64,000 nt of DNA from Planosporangium sp963837285 (GTDB taxonomy: Bacteria > Actinomycetota > Actinomycetes > Mycobacteriales > Micromonosporaceae): NCBI GenBank assembly GCA_963837285.1, contig CAWIMS010000006.1, forward strand, positions 1 to 64,000. The letters run 5' to 3'. Positions 28,437 to 37,981 of the stretch are shown in pieces. The position numbers and the translations under genes are program-made. Below the pieces are notes generated by a model, which had not been told where the DNA came from, searched no databases, and saw only the letters and a program-made list of their open reading frames with translations. Positions within the stretch are counted from its first letter, which is position 1; each line of letters begins with the position of its first letter.

Positions 28437-31400
28437 ATGACCATGAAGATCTACCAGCCGATGCTCTACGTCGGATTGGGTGGTACCGGGTGCCTCGTGG
28501 GCGCCGAACTGGAACGGCGGCTACGGGAGGAACTCTGCGGCCCGGACGGCACCGCGCTCGCTGACCGGGGCCGGCGCGAACGCTTCCAGCTTCCGGACTG
28601 TCTGCAGTTCGTGTACGCCGACTACAGTCAGGCCGAACTTGCCAGGCTTCCGCACATGGCGGTCGAACCAGCCCTGCGGCCGGCCTACAACCGGACCGCC
28701 CGCGCCACGCACGACCTGCTTCCGCCGTTCGACAGCAGTCCGGCCGCGACGCAGATGCTGCGGTTCGTGATGCACGACGAGGTCCAGTCATGGTTGCCGC
28801 CGCGGATCGGTGAGCCGGAAGTCGCGCCGCTGCGGGACGGCGCGGGTCAACTGCCTACCGTCGGTCGGGCCGCGTTGTTCGCGACCCTGCGCGACGGTCT
28901 GGATCCGGTGATGGCGCCGGTGTCCGAGGCGATCGACCGGCTGGCGCTGTCCGCGGCCGACCTTCGCCAGCTCGGCGGTCGCGACATCATGGGGGTTGAC
29001 GTCTTCGTCGCCTTCTCCGTCGCCGGTGGAACCGGCGCGGGCATCTTCTACGACTACCTCCATCTGGTCGCCGAGGCCTTCCGGATGAAGCGGCTGAAGG
29101 CGAAGATCTACCCGCTGGTGGTGATGCCGAAGGCGTTTCCGGCGGCCCGTGGCGGCGGCCGCGAGGCGGAGCTGAACGGGGCCCGCGCACTCATCGACCT
29201 GTTCCGCCTCGTCGACGACCAGAACTCACCCAAGACCAGCGACGACATCAGCGCCACCGACGGCACGGGAGTCTCCGTGCCCTACCCGGGTGGCCGGCGG
29301 GTCCGGATCCCCAGCGCCACGGTGCAGACCGCGTTCCTGTTCAGCCCCACGGTCGGCGTCCGGCCGATCGACCTGCGACGGTCCCTGGTGTCATTGGTCA
29401 TATCCCTGGTGGCCACCGAGGCCGACAACGCGGCGGTCAACCGTAACCGCGACGATTCACACTCCTTCGCCGCGAGCTTCGTCAACCGGTCGTTGCGCCG
29501 TACGGCCTGGTCGCCGTCGGGCATCGGTCACCGTGGCGTGTCCACCAGCCTGGTGGCATCCATGACCGTGCCCGTCAATGAGCTGGCCGAGCTGCTGGCC
29601 GCCCGTCTTCTCGCCTTCGCGGTACGCGGGCTCACCGATCCCGCCCGCCGGGTACGCGAAGACAACGCGCCGCTAGTCAAGCGCATGTTCGAGGCTGCCG
29701 GCATCTCCGAGATCTGGGGCCGCGAGCCGTTGTCGCTGTCGGCCGAGCCGTATCCGCCGCCCAGAGGCAACGCCGTGGTGACCGCTCTCGGTGCCCGTTC
29801 CGAGGAAATGCTGCACATGCTCGACAACCTCGGACGGACGGCCGGTGCGGACGTGACCGCGGCCGTGCGGCGGTTCAACCCGCGCCAGGGGATGATCGAG
29901 CTGCTCCAAGACAACGACATCTTCAGGTTGGACCGGGTGCTCAACGGTCCTAACGCGAGCGCCGACGACCAGGCGGACGTCGACCCGGTCGCCGCCGCCG
30001 GGTTCTTCGGCATGCTGCTGAACCGGCGTAACATACCCGAACGCCCGTCGAACGTCGAGAACGAGCCGCCCCGCGCGGGTCACATCAAAGGCCGGCTGCT
30101 CGGCTTGATTCGTCCACACTGGACGGACACGGAGGTGCAGAACATCCTCGAGGAGCAGGACCGCTGGTATCGCTGGCGTACCCGTCGAATCTGGCACGAG
30201 CACTGGAAGGAACACGAGAACCGGTGGCGGCCGCTGGCGGAGGACACGCTGGCCGACCTGAACGCGATTGTGGCCGCGTTCCGCCGGCACATGGACGGCG
30301 AGGCGGAGCTCTTCGCGAGCCGCCGGCACGCGTTGTACGTCGACCGGACCGGTGTGTCCTACCTCCTACCGGCGCGGGCCGACCTGAAGGAGTTCTACGA
30401 CGACGTCCTGGAACGGCTCCGTAGCCGGGCACAACTGCCCGCCGCCGAGGACGAGGCCGGCCTGATGCTCAAGCTCGTGCAGCGCACCGACTGGCGACGG
30501 GCCGTGGAGATCGGCATCCGTGACCCGGACGGCGCGGTCACGGTGGTCAAGAACGTCCTGGAGCAACGAATCAAGCAGTTGTTCACCGAGCCGGGAGCCG
30601 GCCGCGAACGGCCGTTGCTGCCGTCGTTGAGCGATCTGCTAGGTGCCGCGGCCGGCGACGCACGCACACTCGGCGGCGTCGATCCGCGGACCCTGAACCG
30701 GTTCCAGGACCAGCTCGCGGGACTGCTGCCCGGCGGCTTCGTCCCGGAGGGCTCCGGTCCGCTGACCGTCCTCATCTCCTACCCGGAGACGCAGGCGGAC
30801 GACTCGGTGCGCCGGTTCCTGCGCGACGAACTGCAACTGCCCCGCGGAGAGAAGTACGAGATCGACTTTCGGCCCGGTGCGACCCACGCCATCACCGTCG
30901 TGCTGTCCCGAAGCGAGATGAGCCTGACCGACGTCCCCGAGGTCCGCGAGATCCTCCAACGGTGGGCGCGGGCCCGGCGGGAGCCGCGGTCGGAGGACTA
31001 CCTGGCGTGGCGGCAGCGCACTGGCTGGCAGGACGACTGGCTGGCCAGTACGCGCGACGACCGCGTCCACATCCTCCACCGGCTTCTGTGCGTGATGTGG
31101 GACGGACGCATCGACGTTCAGGGCGACCCCGGCTCGCCCGCCCGGATCCGGCTGCGGCTCGGAGACGAGGACGCCCGCGGGCTGAGCACCCTCCAGATGG
31201 AGGGTTACGACCGCGGCCTGTCCAGCTGGGCCGATCTGCTGCACGCCTACGAGGACTGGGCGCTGCTGGACGCCCGCCCCGCCAGCCAGGAGTTCATCCG
31301 CAAGCTCATGGAGGCGCGGCCGGCGGGGCTCGGCCGGGGTATGAGCGAACCCTCGCCCCTGTACCGCACGCTGGTTCACGAGGTGGCCCCCGCGCAGGTG

Positions 31401-31919
31401 AAGCGGATCGACAAGCTGGCGGCCGAACTCGGTGAGGACGGCGAGCGCTGGCTCGCGCCGGTGCGTGAGTTCTGGACCGACACCCTCGAGTCCGCCCTGG
31501 CTCTCCCGTTCCCGAACGCGTCCGGCCGGCCGCCCCGGAACCTGCGCGAGGCGGAACGGACCGGCGCCACCGACGACTGGGACGACGACGAGCCCCGGTT
31601 GCGGCGCACCCGGGACGAGTTCTTACCCCTGCAGCGCCGGCTCGCCGAGCAGCCCGCCGGCCGGCGCTCGTACGGCCGGTCGGTACCGGACGCCGATCCG
31701 GATGACGCCGACGGGTTCGGGCGCGGCCGACACGGTTGGGACGAGAAGGCGCCCGGCGACAGAGGGACCGGTGACAGAACCGGCGACAGGGGGACCGGCG
31801 ACAGGGCAGGCGACGACTGGTCCGAGGCCGAGGAGTCGGTGCCGACACGTGCTAACGGCCGTTCGGTCGGCACGGAGTTCGACGACTGGGACGACGACCT
31901 CCCGACGTCCGATCGGTGA
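28437..31919 (+). CDS. tubulin-like GTPase
   Basis: 1160 aa. The N-terminus reads YVGLGGTGCLVGAELERRL, a nucleotide-binding start seen in tubulin-like proteins. The tubulin signature loop appears as VAGGTGAGIFYDYL (about 200). This fits the bacterial 'tubulin-like' family rather than FtsZ (far longer, with a large C-terminal helical part). The region after 1040 is charged and disordered, with short repeats of RGTGDRTGD type. ATG 28437 has GGAGAGGGAG upstream. Only 47 bases separate it from the vWA gene; the stop overlaps the next gene. It may form filaments or act as a GTP-dependent switch (inference). Confidence 0.83.
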   Translation: MTMKIYQPMLYVGLGGTGCLVGAELERRLREELCGPDGTALADRGRRERFQLPDCLQFVYADYSQAELARLPHMAVEPALRPAYNRTARATHDLLPPFDSSPAATQMLRFVMHDEVQSWLPPRIGEPEVAPLRDGAGQLPTVGRAALFATLRDGLDPVMAPVSEAIDRLALSAADLRQLGGRDIMGVDVFVAFSVAGGTGAGIFYDYLHLVAEAFRMKRLKAKIYPLVVMPKAFPAARGGGREAELNGARALIDLFRLVDDQNSPKTSDDISATDGTGVSVPYPGGRRVRIPSATVQTAFLFSPTVGVRPIDLRRSLVSLVISLVATEADNAAVNRNRDDSHSFAASFVNRSLRRTAWSPSGIGHRGVSTSLVASMTVPVNELAELLAARLLAFAVRGLTDPARRVREDNAPLVKRMFEAAGISEIWGREPLSLSAEPYPPPRGNAVVTALGARSEEMLHMLDNLGRTAGADVTAAVRRFNPRQGMIELLQDNDIFRLDRVLNGPNASADDQADVDPVAAAGFFGMLLNRRNIPERPSNVENEPPRAGHIKGRLLGLIRPHWTDTEVQNILEEQDRWYRWRTRRIWHEHWKEHENRWRPLAEDTLADLNAIVAAFRRHMDGEAELFASRRHALYVDRTGVSYLLPARADLKEFYDDVLERLRSRAQLPAAEDEAGLMLKLVQRTDWRRAVEIGIRDPDGAVTVVKNVLEQRIKQLFTEPGAGRERPLLPSLSDLLGAAAGDARTLGGVDPRTLNRFQDQLAGLLPGGFVPEGSGPLTVLISYPETQADDSVRRFLRDELQLPRGEKYEIDFRPGATHAITVVLSRSEMSLTDVPEVREILQRWARARREPRSEDYLAWRQRTGWQDDWLASTRDDRVHILHRLLCVMWDGRIDVQGDPGSPARIRLRLGDEDARGLSTLQMEGYDRGLSSWADLLHAYEDWALLDARPASQEFIRKLMEARPAGLGRGMSEPSPLYRTLVHEVAPAQVKRIDKLAAELGEDGERWLAPVREFWTDTLESALALPFPNASGRPPRNLREAERTGATDDWDDDEPRLRRTRDEFLPLQRRLAEQPAGRRSYGRSVPDADPDDADGFGRGRHGWDEKAPGDRGTGDRTGDRGTGDRAGDDWSEAEESVPTRANGRSVGTEFDDWDDDLPTSDR

Positions 31920-31924
31920 CCGCG

Positions 31925-34216
31925 ATGACGACGGGCAATCAAGTGATCGTGGTGGACCTGAGCGGCGCCGCCGCGGCGGACACGGAGCAGCGGATCTCGG
32001 CCGCGACGGAACGGGCCATGACCGAACAGAAGTCCCGGCCGGGCCGGCACTCCGCGTTACGCAGCCAGTTCCTCGTGATCGACTCGCACTCCGAGCTCGA
32101 ACGGCACGCCGACGCGTACTCACGGATCCTCCTCGGCGGGGCCGAGCAGGTCTCGCTGCTGTGCCTCGTGGTCGGCTCCCCGGGGCAGACCGCGCACGGT
32201 GAGCCGCAGCCACTGATCCGGCCGTCCCTGTTGCGCGGGTCCTCCGTCGCGACGATCTGGATCGGCGACCTCACCGGCCGGACCGCCAGCTCCGGCAGGT
32301 GGCTCCAACGCGACCCGCACGAGGAGACGACGGCGCTGACCGTGCTGGTCGACATCCTGGCTCGCGACAACGTGTTCGCCGAGGCGGTGCGGCTGATCGG
32401 CGAACTGCCCCAGCGGGTGGCCGCCATCTCGATCCGGGCGGTGCGCTACGAGTTGGCTCCGGACGATTTCAGGGACGCCCAGAACCAGGCGCTGGGTGCT
32501 CTACGTGGCGACCAGGTCGATCCTGGTGCGGCTGACGCCGTCGTCGCACCGCCCGGCTGGCTGGTCGACATGCTCGATCCGGGGCGGCGCCGGGCGTCGA
32601 CGCCGCCGTTGGCCGCCGGAGGTCGGCTCGACAACGCCCGCAACGACTGTCTCGACCGGCTGGAGGATGCGCACGACGGCGCCGCGGAACTCCGCCGTGC
32701 CGCCACGTTGCTGCGTGGCAACGGCGCGTTCGACCCGGGCCGGATCGTTGCGGTGGGAACAGCTCTCGAGGAGTACCGGGCGCGGGTGATCGACGCCCTC
32801 CAGGACGAGGACCTGACCTTCGGTCTGCCCCCGCAGCGCACCGATGCGATGGCCACACACGGCCTCGCCCTGCAGTCGGGTCCGGCCGAGATCGACCAGC
32901 CCTCACCGGATCTGCTGGCCTACGCATTGGCGTTCCTGGCGGCGGGGTGGCCCCTGCGCGCCGTTTCCGAGCGACTGCGCCGCCAGGCGGCACGGTTGAG
33001 CCCGACGGGCAGCGCCGAACGGGTGCGCCGGGCGGAGGAACAGTGTCCACCGGACCTGATCGCGCGACTCACCGACCCGCCGTTGTTCGACGTCGGCGCG
33101 AGCCGCTGGTCGCGCCTCGGCGCCACCGCACTGGCGGGGTTCCTCGCCGTGCTCTGGCCGCTGGTCGGCGTGGTGCCGGGATTTCTGGTCGTCGCCATCG
33201 CCGTCGCCGGTACCCGCCGTGCCCGCGCCGCGCAGCCGGGAGACGGCCGACCGCCCGTGGACGGGCAGGTACGCCGCCAGGCGGTGTCGGGGGTGCTGGG
33301 CGTCGCGCTGGGCGCACTGGTCGGTGCCGGGATGGTCGTACCCCCGCCACCCGCCTGGGCGGCGGTGGCCGGGGTGGTCGCGGCGATCGTCCTCGTCGCC
33401 GTGGCGACCATCCGGCACTGGCAGCGGTCGGTCGACCAGTGGCTCGCGCGGATCACCCTGACCGCCGCAGAGGACGCGGTTGGCGGCCTGGACCAGGTGA
33501 TCATGAATGCGGCCGCCGAGGACTGGTATCAGGCCGACCGCCGGGTGGACATGGCGGACCTGCTCGGGCTGATGGCCAACCTGTTCGTGACGGCCGACGC
33601 TGCGGTGGACGGGCTCGCCCCGGTGGGCGTCCGCCGGGCGGGGACCGGCCGCTACAACATCGCCGGGCTGGTCTCGGTGCAGCGTGATCCGGCATGGCTG
33701 GTGCGGCAACGCCAGGTCGTGGGCCGGGGGATGGACAGCGCGGTGCGGACCCGGCTCGTCGACGTGGTGTCGGCCGCGATGGAAGACGTGTGCGGCACGG
33801 TGGAGATTCACACCGACGACCTCACGACGGTCGACTATCAGCAGTTCGAGCAGGTCCTCCGGGCCAGGCTGAAGGCCGAACTGGAACATGCCGGCGAAGC
33901 GGCCCTCGGTCCGGACCCGCGCCGTGGCCGGGCCGAGGCGTTCATGCCGGCCGACGGTCTGGACGATCCCGTACCGCTGACCGACCGGGGACAGGGCCTG
34001 TTCCTGGCCCGCGACCCGAACCGGTTCCGGGAGATCTACCTGGTTCCGCCGACCCTGCGGCAGCAGGTGGGTCGCGGAAGCTGGGGGGCACAGACACCGG
34101 GCGCCCGGCTCGAGACACACGGCTACCTGGGTGTGCTGCGGCTGCAACCCTTCCAGGCCGGCGCCGTGGCCACCGTGCGGCCACAGGTCGCCGTCGCGAC
34201 CGAGGAGAGCCAGTGA
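31925..34216 (+). CDS. membrane protein of the tubulin/vWA operon
   Basis: 763 aa. The N-terminal 300 residues form an alpha/beta-looking cytosolic domain (VIVVDLSGAAAAD, SLLCLVVGSPG, VATIWIGDLTG). Several transmembrane helices follow at about 395-500 (ALAGFLAVLWPLVGVVPGFL, AVSGVLGVALGALVGAGMV, AVAGVVAAIVLVAVATI). A C-terminal cytosolic domain (500-763) contains ADLLGLMANLFVTADAAVDGL and EIHTDDLTTVDYQQFEQVL. I do not recognise a family. ATG 31925 or GTG 31916 may be the start; the latter overlaps the tubulin stop. Position suggests it anchors the tubulin-like protein. Confidence 0.68.
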   Translation: MTTGNQVIVVDLSGAAAADTEQRISAATERAMTEQKSRPGRHSALRSQFLVIDSHSELERHADAYSRILLGGAEQVSLLCLVVGSPGQTAHGEPQPLIRPSLLRGSSVATIWIGDLTGRTASSGRWLQRDPHEETTALTVLVDILARDNVFAEAVRLIGELPQRVAAISIRAVRYELAPDDFRDAQNQALGALRGDQVDPGAADAVVAPPGWLVDMLDPGRRRASTPPLAAGGRLDNARNDCLDRLEDAHDGAAELRRAATLLRGNGAFDPGRIVAVGTALEEYRARVIDALQDEDLTFGLPPQRTDAMATHGLALQSGPAEIDQPSPDLLAYALAFLAAGWPLRAVSERLRRQAARLSPTGSAERVRRAEEQCPPDLIARLTDPPLFDVGASRWSRLGATALAGFLAVLWPLVGVVPGFLVVAIAVAGTRRARAAQPGDGRPPVDGQVRRQAVSGVLGVALGALVGAGMVVPPPPAWAAVAGVVAAIVLVAVATIRHWQRSVDQWLARITLTAAEDAVGGLDQVIMNAAAEDWYQADRRVDMADLLGLMANLFVTADAAVDGLAPVGVRRAGTGRYNIAGLVSVQRDPAWLVRQRQVVGRGMDSAVRTRLVDVVSAAMEDVCGTVEIHTDDLTTVDYQQFEQVLRARLKAELEHAGEAALGPDPRRGRAEAFMPADGLDDPVPLTDRGQGLFLARDPNRFREIYLVPPTLRQQVGRGSWGAQTPGARLETHGYLGVLRLQPFQAGAVATVRPQVAVATEESQ

Positions 34217-35139
34217 TCGCGTCCGTGCCCGATCCGGTGATGACGGAGAAGTCGGGTGAGCTGAGTTTCCTCGACCCGGCCGGTGTCCCGGTCTCGATGC
34301 CGGCGACCTTCGGGCCCGACCATCCCGCGGCACCGTACGATGCGGTGCGTTCCTGCGACGTCTCGCTGGGTGGAGCGTGGCGGCTGGTCCAGTACCGGCT
34401 TCCCGTCGCGGCCGCGGAGAATCCTGACCGGCGCAGCGCGTTCGAACGCGAGGTGGGCGTCGGTGTGGCGATCACCCGTACCGTGGCCGACGGTCCGTAC
34501 GAGGGACTGTTCCGCGCGGTGGCCGGGTACGAGCTGGACTGCGACGAGCCGTACGTGCTGTACCAGCCCATGGCGAACCAGTCCCTGGCCACCATCGGCG
34601 GGCGGACGCTGCCGGTGCGGAGGCGCCGCACGCTGGTGCGCGAGCTGCTCGTCGCGCTCCGGGTGCTCGAGGCGCTGGGACTCGTCCACGGTGCCATCCG
34701 CCCCGCGACGATCTTCCGGCGCGGCGACGGGCCCCAACTCGACCGACCCAGCGGAGGGGCGTACGAAGGCGCTCCCCGTCGTGGGGACGGTGAGCACCTG
34801 TTCGCGAGCCCCGAACAGCGGGCCGGTACCGGCCGGGCCGACTGTCGGGACGATCTGTGGAGTGTCGCCGCGATGGCGTACTGGCTTGTCACCGGAAGTC
34901 TTGTCGGCGATGGGCGCGGTCCGGACCTGTCCGCCGCGCCGGAGCTCGGTCGGTCGCTGGGGCGGTGCCTCGCCACGCGGGCCGCCGACCGCCCGACTGC
35001 CGTGGAGGTATTGGGAATCATGGGAATCCGGGATCCGCTGGACGTGGACCCGCTCCCCGACGACGGCCTCGCTCCGGGTCGGGCCGCGTTCGACTCGATG
35101 ATGGCCGACAAGCGGGCGAACCGGGACAGTGCACGGTGA
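34213..35139 (+). CDS. protein kinase-fold protein, probable pseudokinase
   Basis: 308 aa. The C-lobe of a Ser/Thr kinase fold is visible: LLVALRVLEALGLVHGAI is the catalytic-loop region, FASPEQRAG the APE-like segment, and DDLWSVAAMAYWLVTG the following helix. The HRD motif reads VHGAIRPATI, so the catalytic Asp and its partner Asn are absent. No DFG, Gly-loop or VAIK Lys can be identified. It is therefore likely a pseudokinase that binds or gates a partner rather than phosphorylates. GTG 34213 overlaps the previous stop (GTGA) and the end overlaps the next start. Confidence 0.8.
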   Translation: MIASVPDPVMTEKSGELSFLDPAGVPVSMPATFGPDHPAAPYDAVRSCDVSLGGAWRLVQYRLPVAAAENPDRRSAFEREVGVGVAITRTVADGPYEGLFRAVAGYELDCDEPYVLYQPMANQSLATIGGRTLPVRRRRTLVRELLVALRVLEALGLVHGAIRPATIFRRGDGPQLDRPSGGAYEGAPRRGDGEHLFASPEQRAGTGRADCRDDLWSVAAMAYWLVTGSLVGDGRGPDLSAAPELGRSLGRCLATRAADRPTAVEVLGIMGIRDPLDVDPLPDDGLAPGRAAFDSMMADKRANRDSAR

Positions 35140-36233
35140 ACCGCCCCGAGGCGCGGCCCGGCGGCGGTCGCCCGGCGCCGATCAGCTGCCCCTACTGTCT
35201 GAGCCCGATCGCTTTCAACCCGGCCGACACACACGTCCCTCGCCCGCAGGGCGGGTTTGCCAAGTTCGACCTCCGCAAGGAGACCAATCAGGCGCGGTAC
35301 GCCGACATCCTGCGGACCGCCTGGCAGCCGTGCGTCGATCCGGCCGATGGACACACCCATCATGTGCCGGTGCCGTATCTGATCAACGGCGAGCCCCTGA
35401 CGGTCGCGCTGGTCGGCAGGTCCGGGACCGGCAAGTCCAACCTGCTCGCCGCGATGCTCGCCGAACTGGAAGGATCGGCGCCGAACGGACTCCCGCTGAC
35501 CGTCGGGTCGGTGAACCAGCAACTGCATGAATCCGCCCGCAAGCGCCTGCTCGAACCGTTCAGCGAGGGCGAGGTGCTGGACCACACCTCACCCGCAGGG
35601 AATTCGGTGGAGTTCATCGACGCCCTCCTGGTCGGATCCGGTGGCAGGCAACGGCCGGTGGGCTTCTTCGACGTCGCCGGAGAGGATCTGCTGCGGACCG
35701 ACCGGGCGATGCGTTTCCTCGCCGGCGTCAGCGCGTTCCTGTTCGTCGTCGACCCGGTCCAGGCGCTGCGACTGCCCCAGCTCGCCCGGTTGCCGGGTCG
35801 GCCGACCGCCGGCGAACGGCTCCTGGGTGACCCGACGTTCGGGGCGGTCCTCGACCGGTTGCCGCGCGACGGTCAATTCATCGCCGCGCCCGCGGCCGTA
35901 GTCCTGACCAAGGCGGACCTCGTGCGGTTCGAGTCCCCGGTAGGCCGTTGGCTGCACCGGCCGCCGCCGGTCCCGTTCGATCCGGTCGAGGTGGCGGCGG
36001 AAAGCCGCGACGTGTTCGCGTTCGTCACCCGCCACGGCGGCAGCACGTGGCTGCGACCGGCGGCGACGATCCGCCGGTGCACGCTGCATTTCGCGTCCGC
36101 GACCGGAGCCGCGCCCCGCGGCGGACGCTACCCGGTGGGGGCTCGCAGCTACCGGGCCGTCCAGCCGCTGCTCGCCCTGTTCGCGATGTGCGGGCTGCTC
36201 GGACCGCGAGTCGCCGAGGTGGTCGGCACATGA
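35136..36233 (+). CDS. P-loop GTPase with N-terminal zinc ribbon
   Basis: 365 aa. A short zinc-ribbon-like start (SCPYCLSPIAFN, about 15-25) precedes the G domain: P-loop VGRSGTGKSNLLAAM at about 90-105, switch/Walker B strand VGFFDVAGEDLL (about 175), FLFVVDPVQAL, and the specificity loop VVLTKADLV (about 255). These are the marks of a regulatory GTPase. It lies between a pseudokinase and a GTPase-associated-type protein, with ATGA/GTGA overlaps at both ends, so these three are probably made in fixed ratio and act together. Confidence 0.83.
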   Translation: MNRPEARPGGGRPAPISCPYCLSPIAFNPADTHVPRPQGGFAKFDLRKETNQARYADILRTAWQPCVDPADGHTHHVPVPYLINGEPLTVALVGRSGTGKSNLLAAMLAELEGSAPNGLPLTVGSVNQQLHESARKRLLEPFSEGEVLDHTSPAGNSVEFIDALLVGSGGRQRPVGFFDVAGEDLLRTDRAMRFLAGVSAFLFVVDPVQALRLPQLARLPGRPTAGERLLGDPTFGAVLDRLPRDGQFIAAPAAVVLTKADLVRFESPVGRWLHRPPPVPFDPVEVAAESRDVFAFVTRHGGSTWLRPAATIRRCTLHFASATGAAPRGGRYPVGARSYRAVQPLLALFAMCGLLGPRVAEVVGT

Positions 36234-37981
36234 GCGGCCACGATCTGGTGCACCAGATCGTGCTGCGCTGGGACAGCGCCAACAGGTCCAGTGGCCTCGG
36301 GCCGGTGGCGTACTCGTGCTCCCCGGTGCGGGCCGAGCAGGTGTACCGGATGCTCAGGCCGGCCCTGTCTGGCGACCGCTCCGCGCCGATGGCGGTGGCT
36401 CGCGTGTGTCTGGACGACGGGCGGTACGCTGTGCTGCGTCGCGTGCTCGGGCGGGACGAGCACGGTCGTCCTGGCTTCCAGTCCCATGCGTTGGTCGGCG
36501 ATGCCGGCGTCCTGACGCTGCAGGTCTCGCTCGGTATCGGCCTGGCGGCGTGGCCGTCGCTCGATCAGCCACTGAGCGAGGCGCGTGGCCCGTTACCGGC
36601 ATTGCGGGCCACCGAGGTGCGTGAGCGGGGCAAGGCCGCGCTGCAACAGTTGACCGCGGGGGCCGAGTACGCGCCGGATCTGGCGGTGCAGTTGTTGGCC
36701 GGGGTGTTGCGGCGACGCGCCGACCGGTTGTGGATCGTCACCGATGCCGACTGGCGGACCGCGTTGCGCGCCGTGGCGATGCTGGGCCGCATCGCGCGGT
36801 GTCTGCCCGACACGCACTGGTTCCGATACCCGCGCTGGTTGTACGACACCGGCGTGGGTGACTCCGCTGAACTGGTCACCTACGCCTTCACCCGGTTGCG
36901 GCCACCGCCCGGCGCGGTCGGCGCCTCCGACGTCATCCTGGTCGCGGCCGCGGACTGCCCGGACCCCGCACGTGACGTGGCGTGCCAGTTGGTCGAATGG
37001 GCCGCTACCGACTACGCCGGTCTGTCCGATCTGCTCATGCGGTGCAACGAGGTGATCGCCCGCGTACGCCCGGAATCGCAGCTCGAGGCCCTCGCCGAAC
37101 GTGTGATGTCCCGTCGCGGTCGCACCATGCCGCCCGCGCCGCCCCCGTTCGTCGCCCGCCCGGAGCCGACGCAACCCGTCGAGCCGGACCGGCGAGCGGC
37201 GCCGGTGGCGCGGCGGCCGGCGTTGCTGTCGCCGTCGGTGGCTCGGGTGGCCGCGGTCCGGGCCACCCGGGTCACCGACATCGGGATGCGCCTGCTCGGG
37301 CCGCTGATGTACCGGTTGCGCAGACGCGAGTCGCCACCCACGGATGCCGAACTCAGCAGCCTGATCAATGCCATGGAAACGGCCCGCCGGGACGCGGATC
37401 GCGCCGACGGCGTGGTGCCGGACGACTCGCGTCTCCTGGGCGACCCCGACACCCTGGTCCGGGCCCTGCGGATGACCAGCAACCCGGGGCTGGCCGACCA
37501 TCTCGTCGGGCTGCTGTGCCGGTTGGTCGTCCGACTGCCGCGCCGGCAGCGGATGTTGGTGGCGGCAGAGGTGATGGACAACGGCCTCTGGATCGACCGC
37601 TGGCCGGACGCCCCCGGGCGCCGAAGCCGGCGGGTGGCTCTGCTCTACGACACCGTCGTGCGGACGGTTCCGACGGGTCGGCTGCGGACCAGCGGTCCGG
37701 CCATGGTCCGTGCGATGTTCCGATCCGACGCGGGGCGTGACTTCATCGAGGGTCTGGTGCACGGCAACCGGCCGACCCACTGGTCGGACGCGACTTGGCG
37801 GGAGTTTCTGCGGCTCGATCGCGAAGCCGCCGCCGCCGGGGAACGTCCGCCGACTCTCGACACGGTCGGCTCCGAGCCGGAACCGGCACCGCCGTACTGG
37901 GCGCGGAGACTGCTGGTGCTCGCCGTCGTCGTCACGGTGGTCGGGATACTTGTCGTGGCGATGATCGGATTCGGGCGGTGA
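36230..37981 (+). CDS. tail-anchored GTPase-associated-type protein
   Basis: 583 aa. The start (LVHQIVLRWDSANRSSGLG, SHALVGDAGVLT at about 95) resembles, from memory, the N-terminal domain of GTPase-associated protein 1 (GAP1) of actinobacterial GTPase systems. A conserved-looking middle region contains LWIVTDADWRTALRAVAML. A charged linker (about 295-340) leads to a helical region. The last 30 residues form a single transmembrane helix (LLVLAVVVTVVGILVVAMIG), so the protein is tail-anchored with its bulk in the cytosol. It directly follows the GTPase gene with an ATGA overlap, which supports the assignment. The family name is tentative. Confidence 0.62.
   Translation: MSGHDLVHQIVLRWDSANRSSGLGPVAYSCSPVRAEQVYRMLRPALSGDRSAPMAVARVCLDDGRYAVLRRVLGRDEHGRPGFQSHALVGDAGVLTLQVSLGIGLAAWPSLDQPLSEARGPLPALRATEVRERGKAALQQLTAGAEYAPDLAVQLLAGVLRRRADRLWIVTDADWRTALRAVAMLGRIARCLPDTHWFRYPRWLYDTGVGDSAELVTYAFTRLRPPPGAVGASDVILVAAADCPDPARDVACQLVEWAATDYAGLSDLLMRCNEVIARVRPESQLEALAERVMSRRGRTMPPAPPPFVARPEPTQPVEPDRRAAPVARRPALLSPSVARVAAVRATRVTDIGMRLLGPLMYRLRRRESPPTDAELSSLINAMETARRDADRADGVVPDDSRLLGDPDTLVRALRMTSNPGLADHLVGLLCRLVVRLPRRQRMLVAAEVMDNGLWIDRWPDAPGRRSRRVALLYDTVVRTVPTGRLRTSGPAMVRAMFRSDAGRDFIEGLVHGNRPTHWSDATWREFLRLDREAAAAGERPPTLDTVGSEPEPAPPYWARRLLVLAVVVTVVGILVVAMIGFGR

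Noticed and set aside
31700..31810. Short tandem repeat in the tubulin-like gene (GGGACCGG...GACAG)
   Set aside because: It encodes a short Arg-Gly-Thr-Gly-Asp-rich disordered tail in frame; not a separate repeat element.
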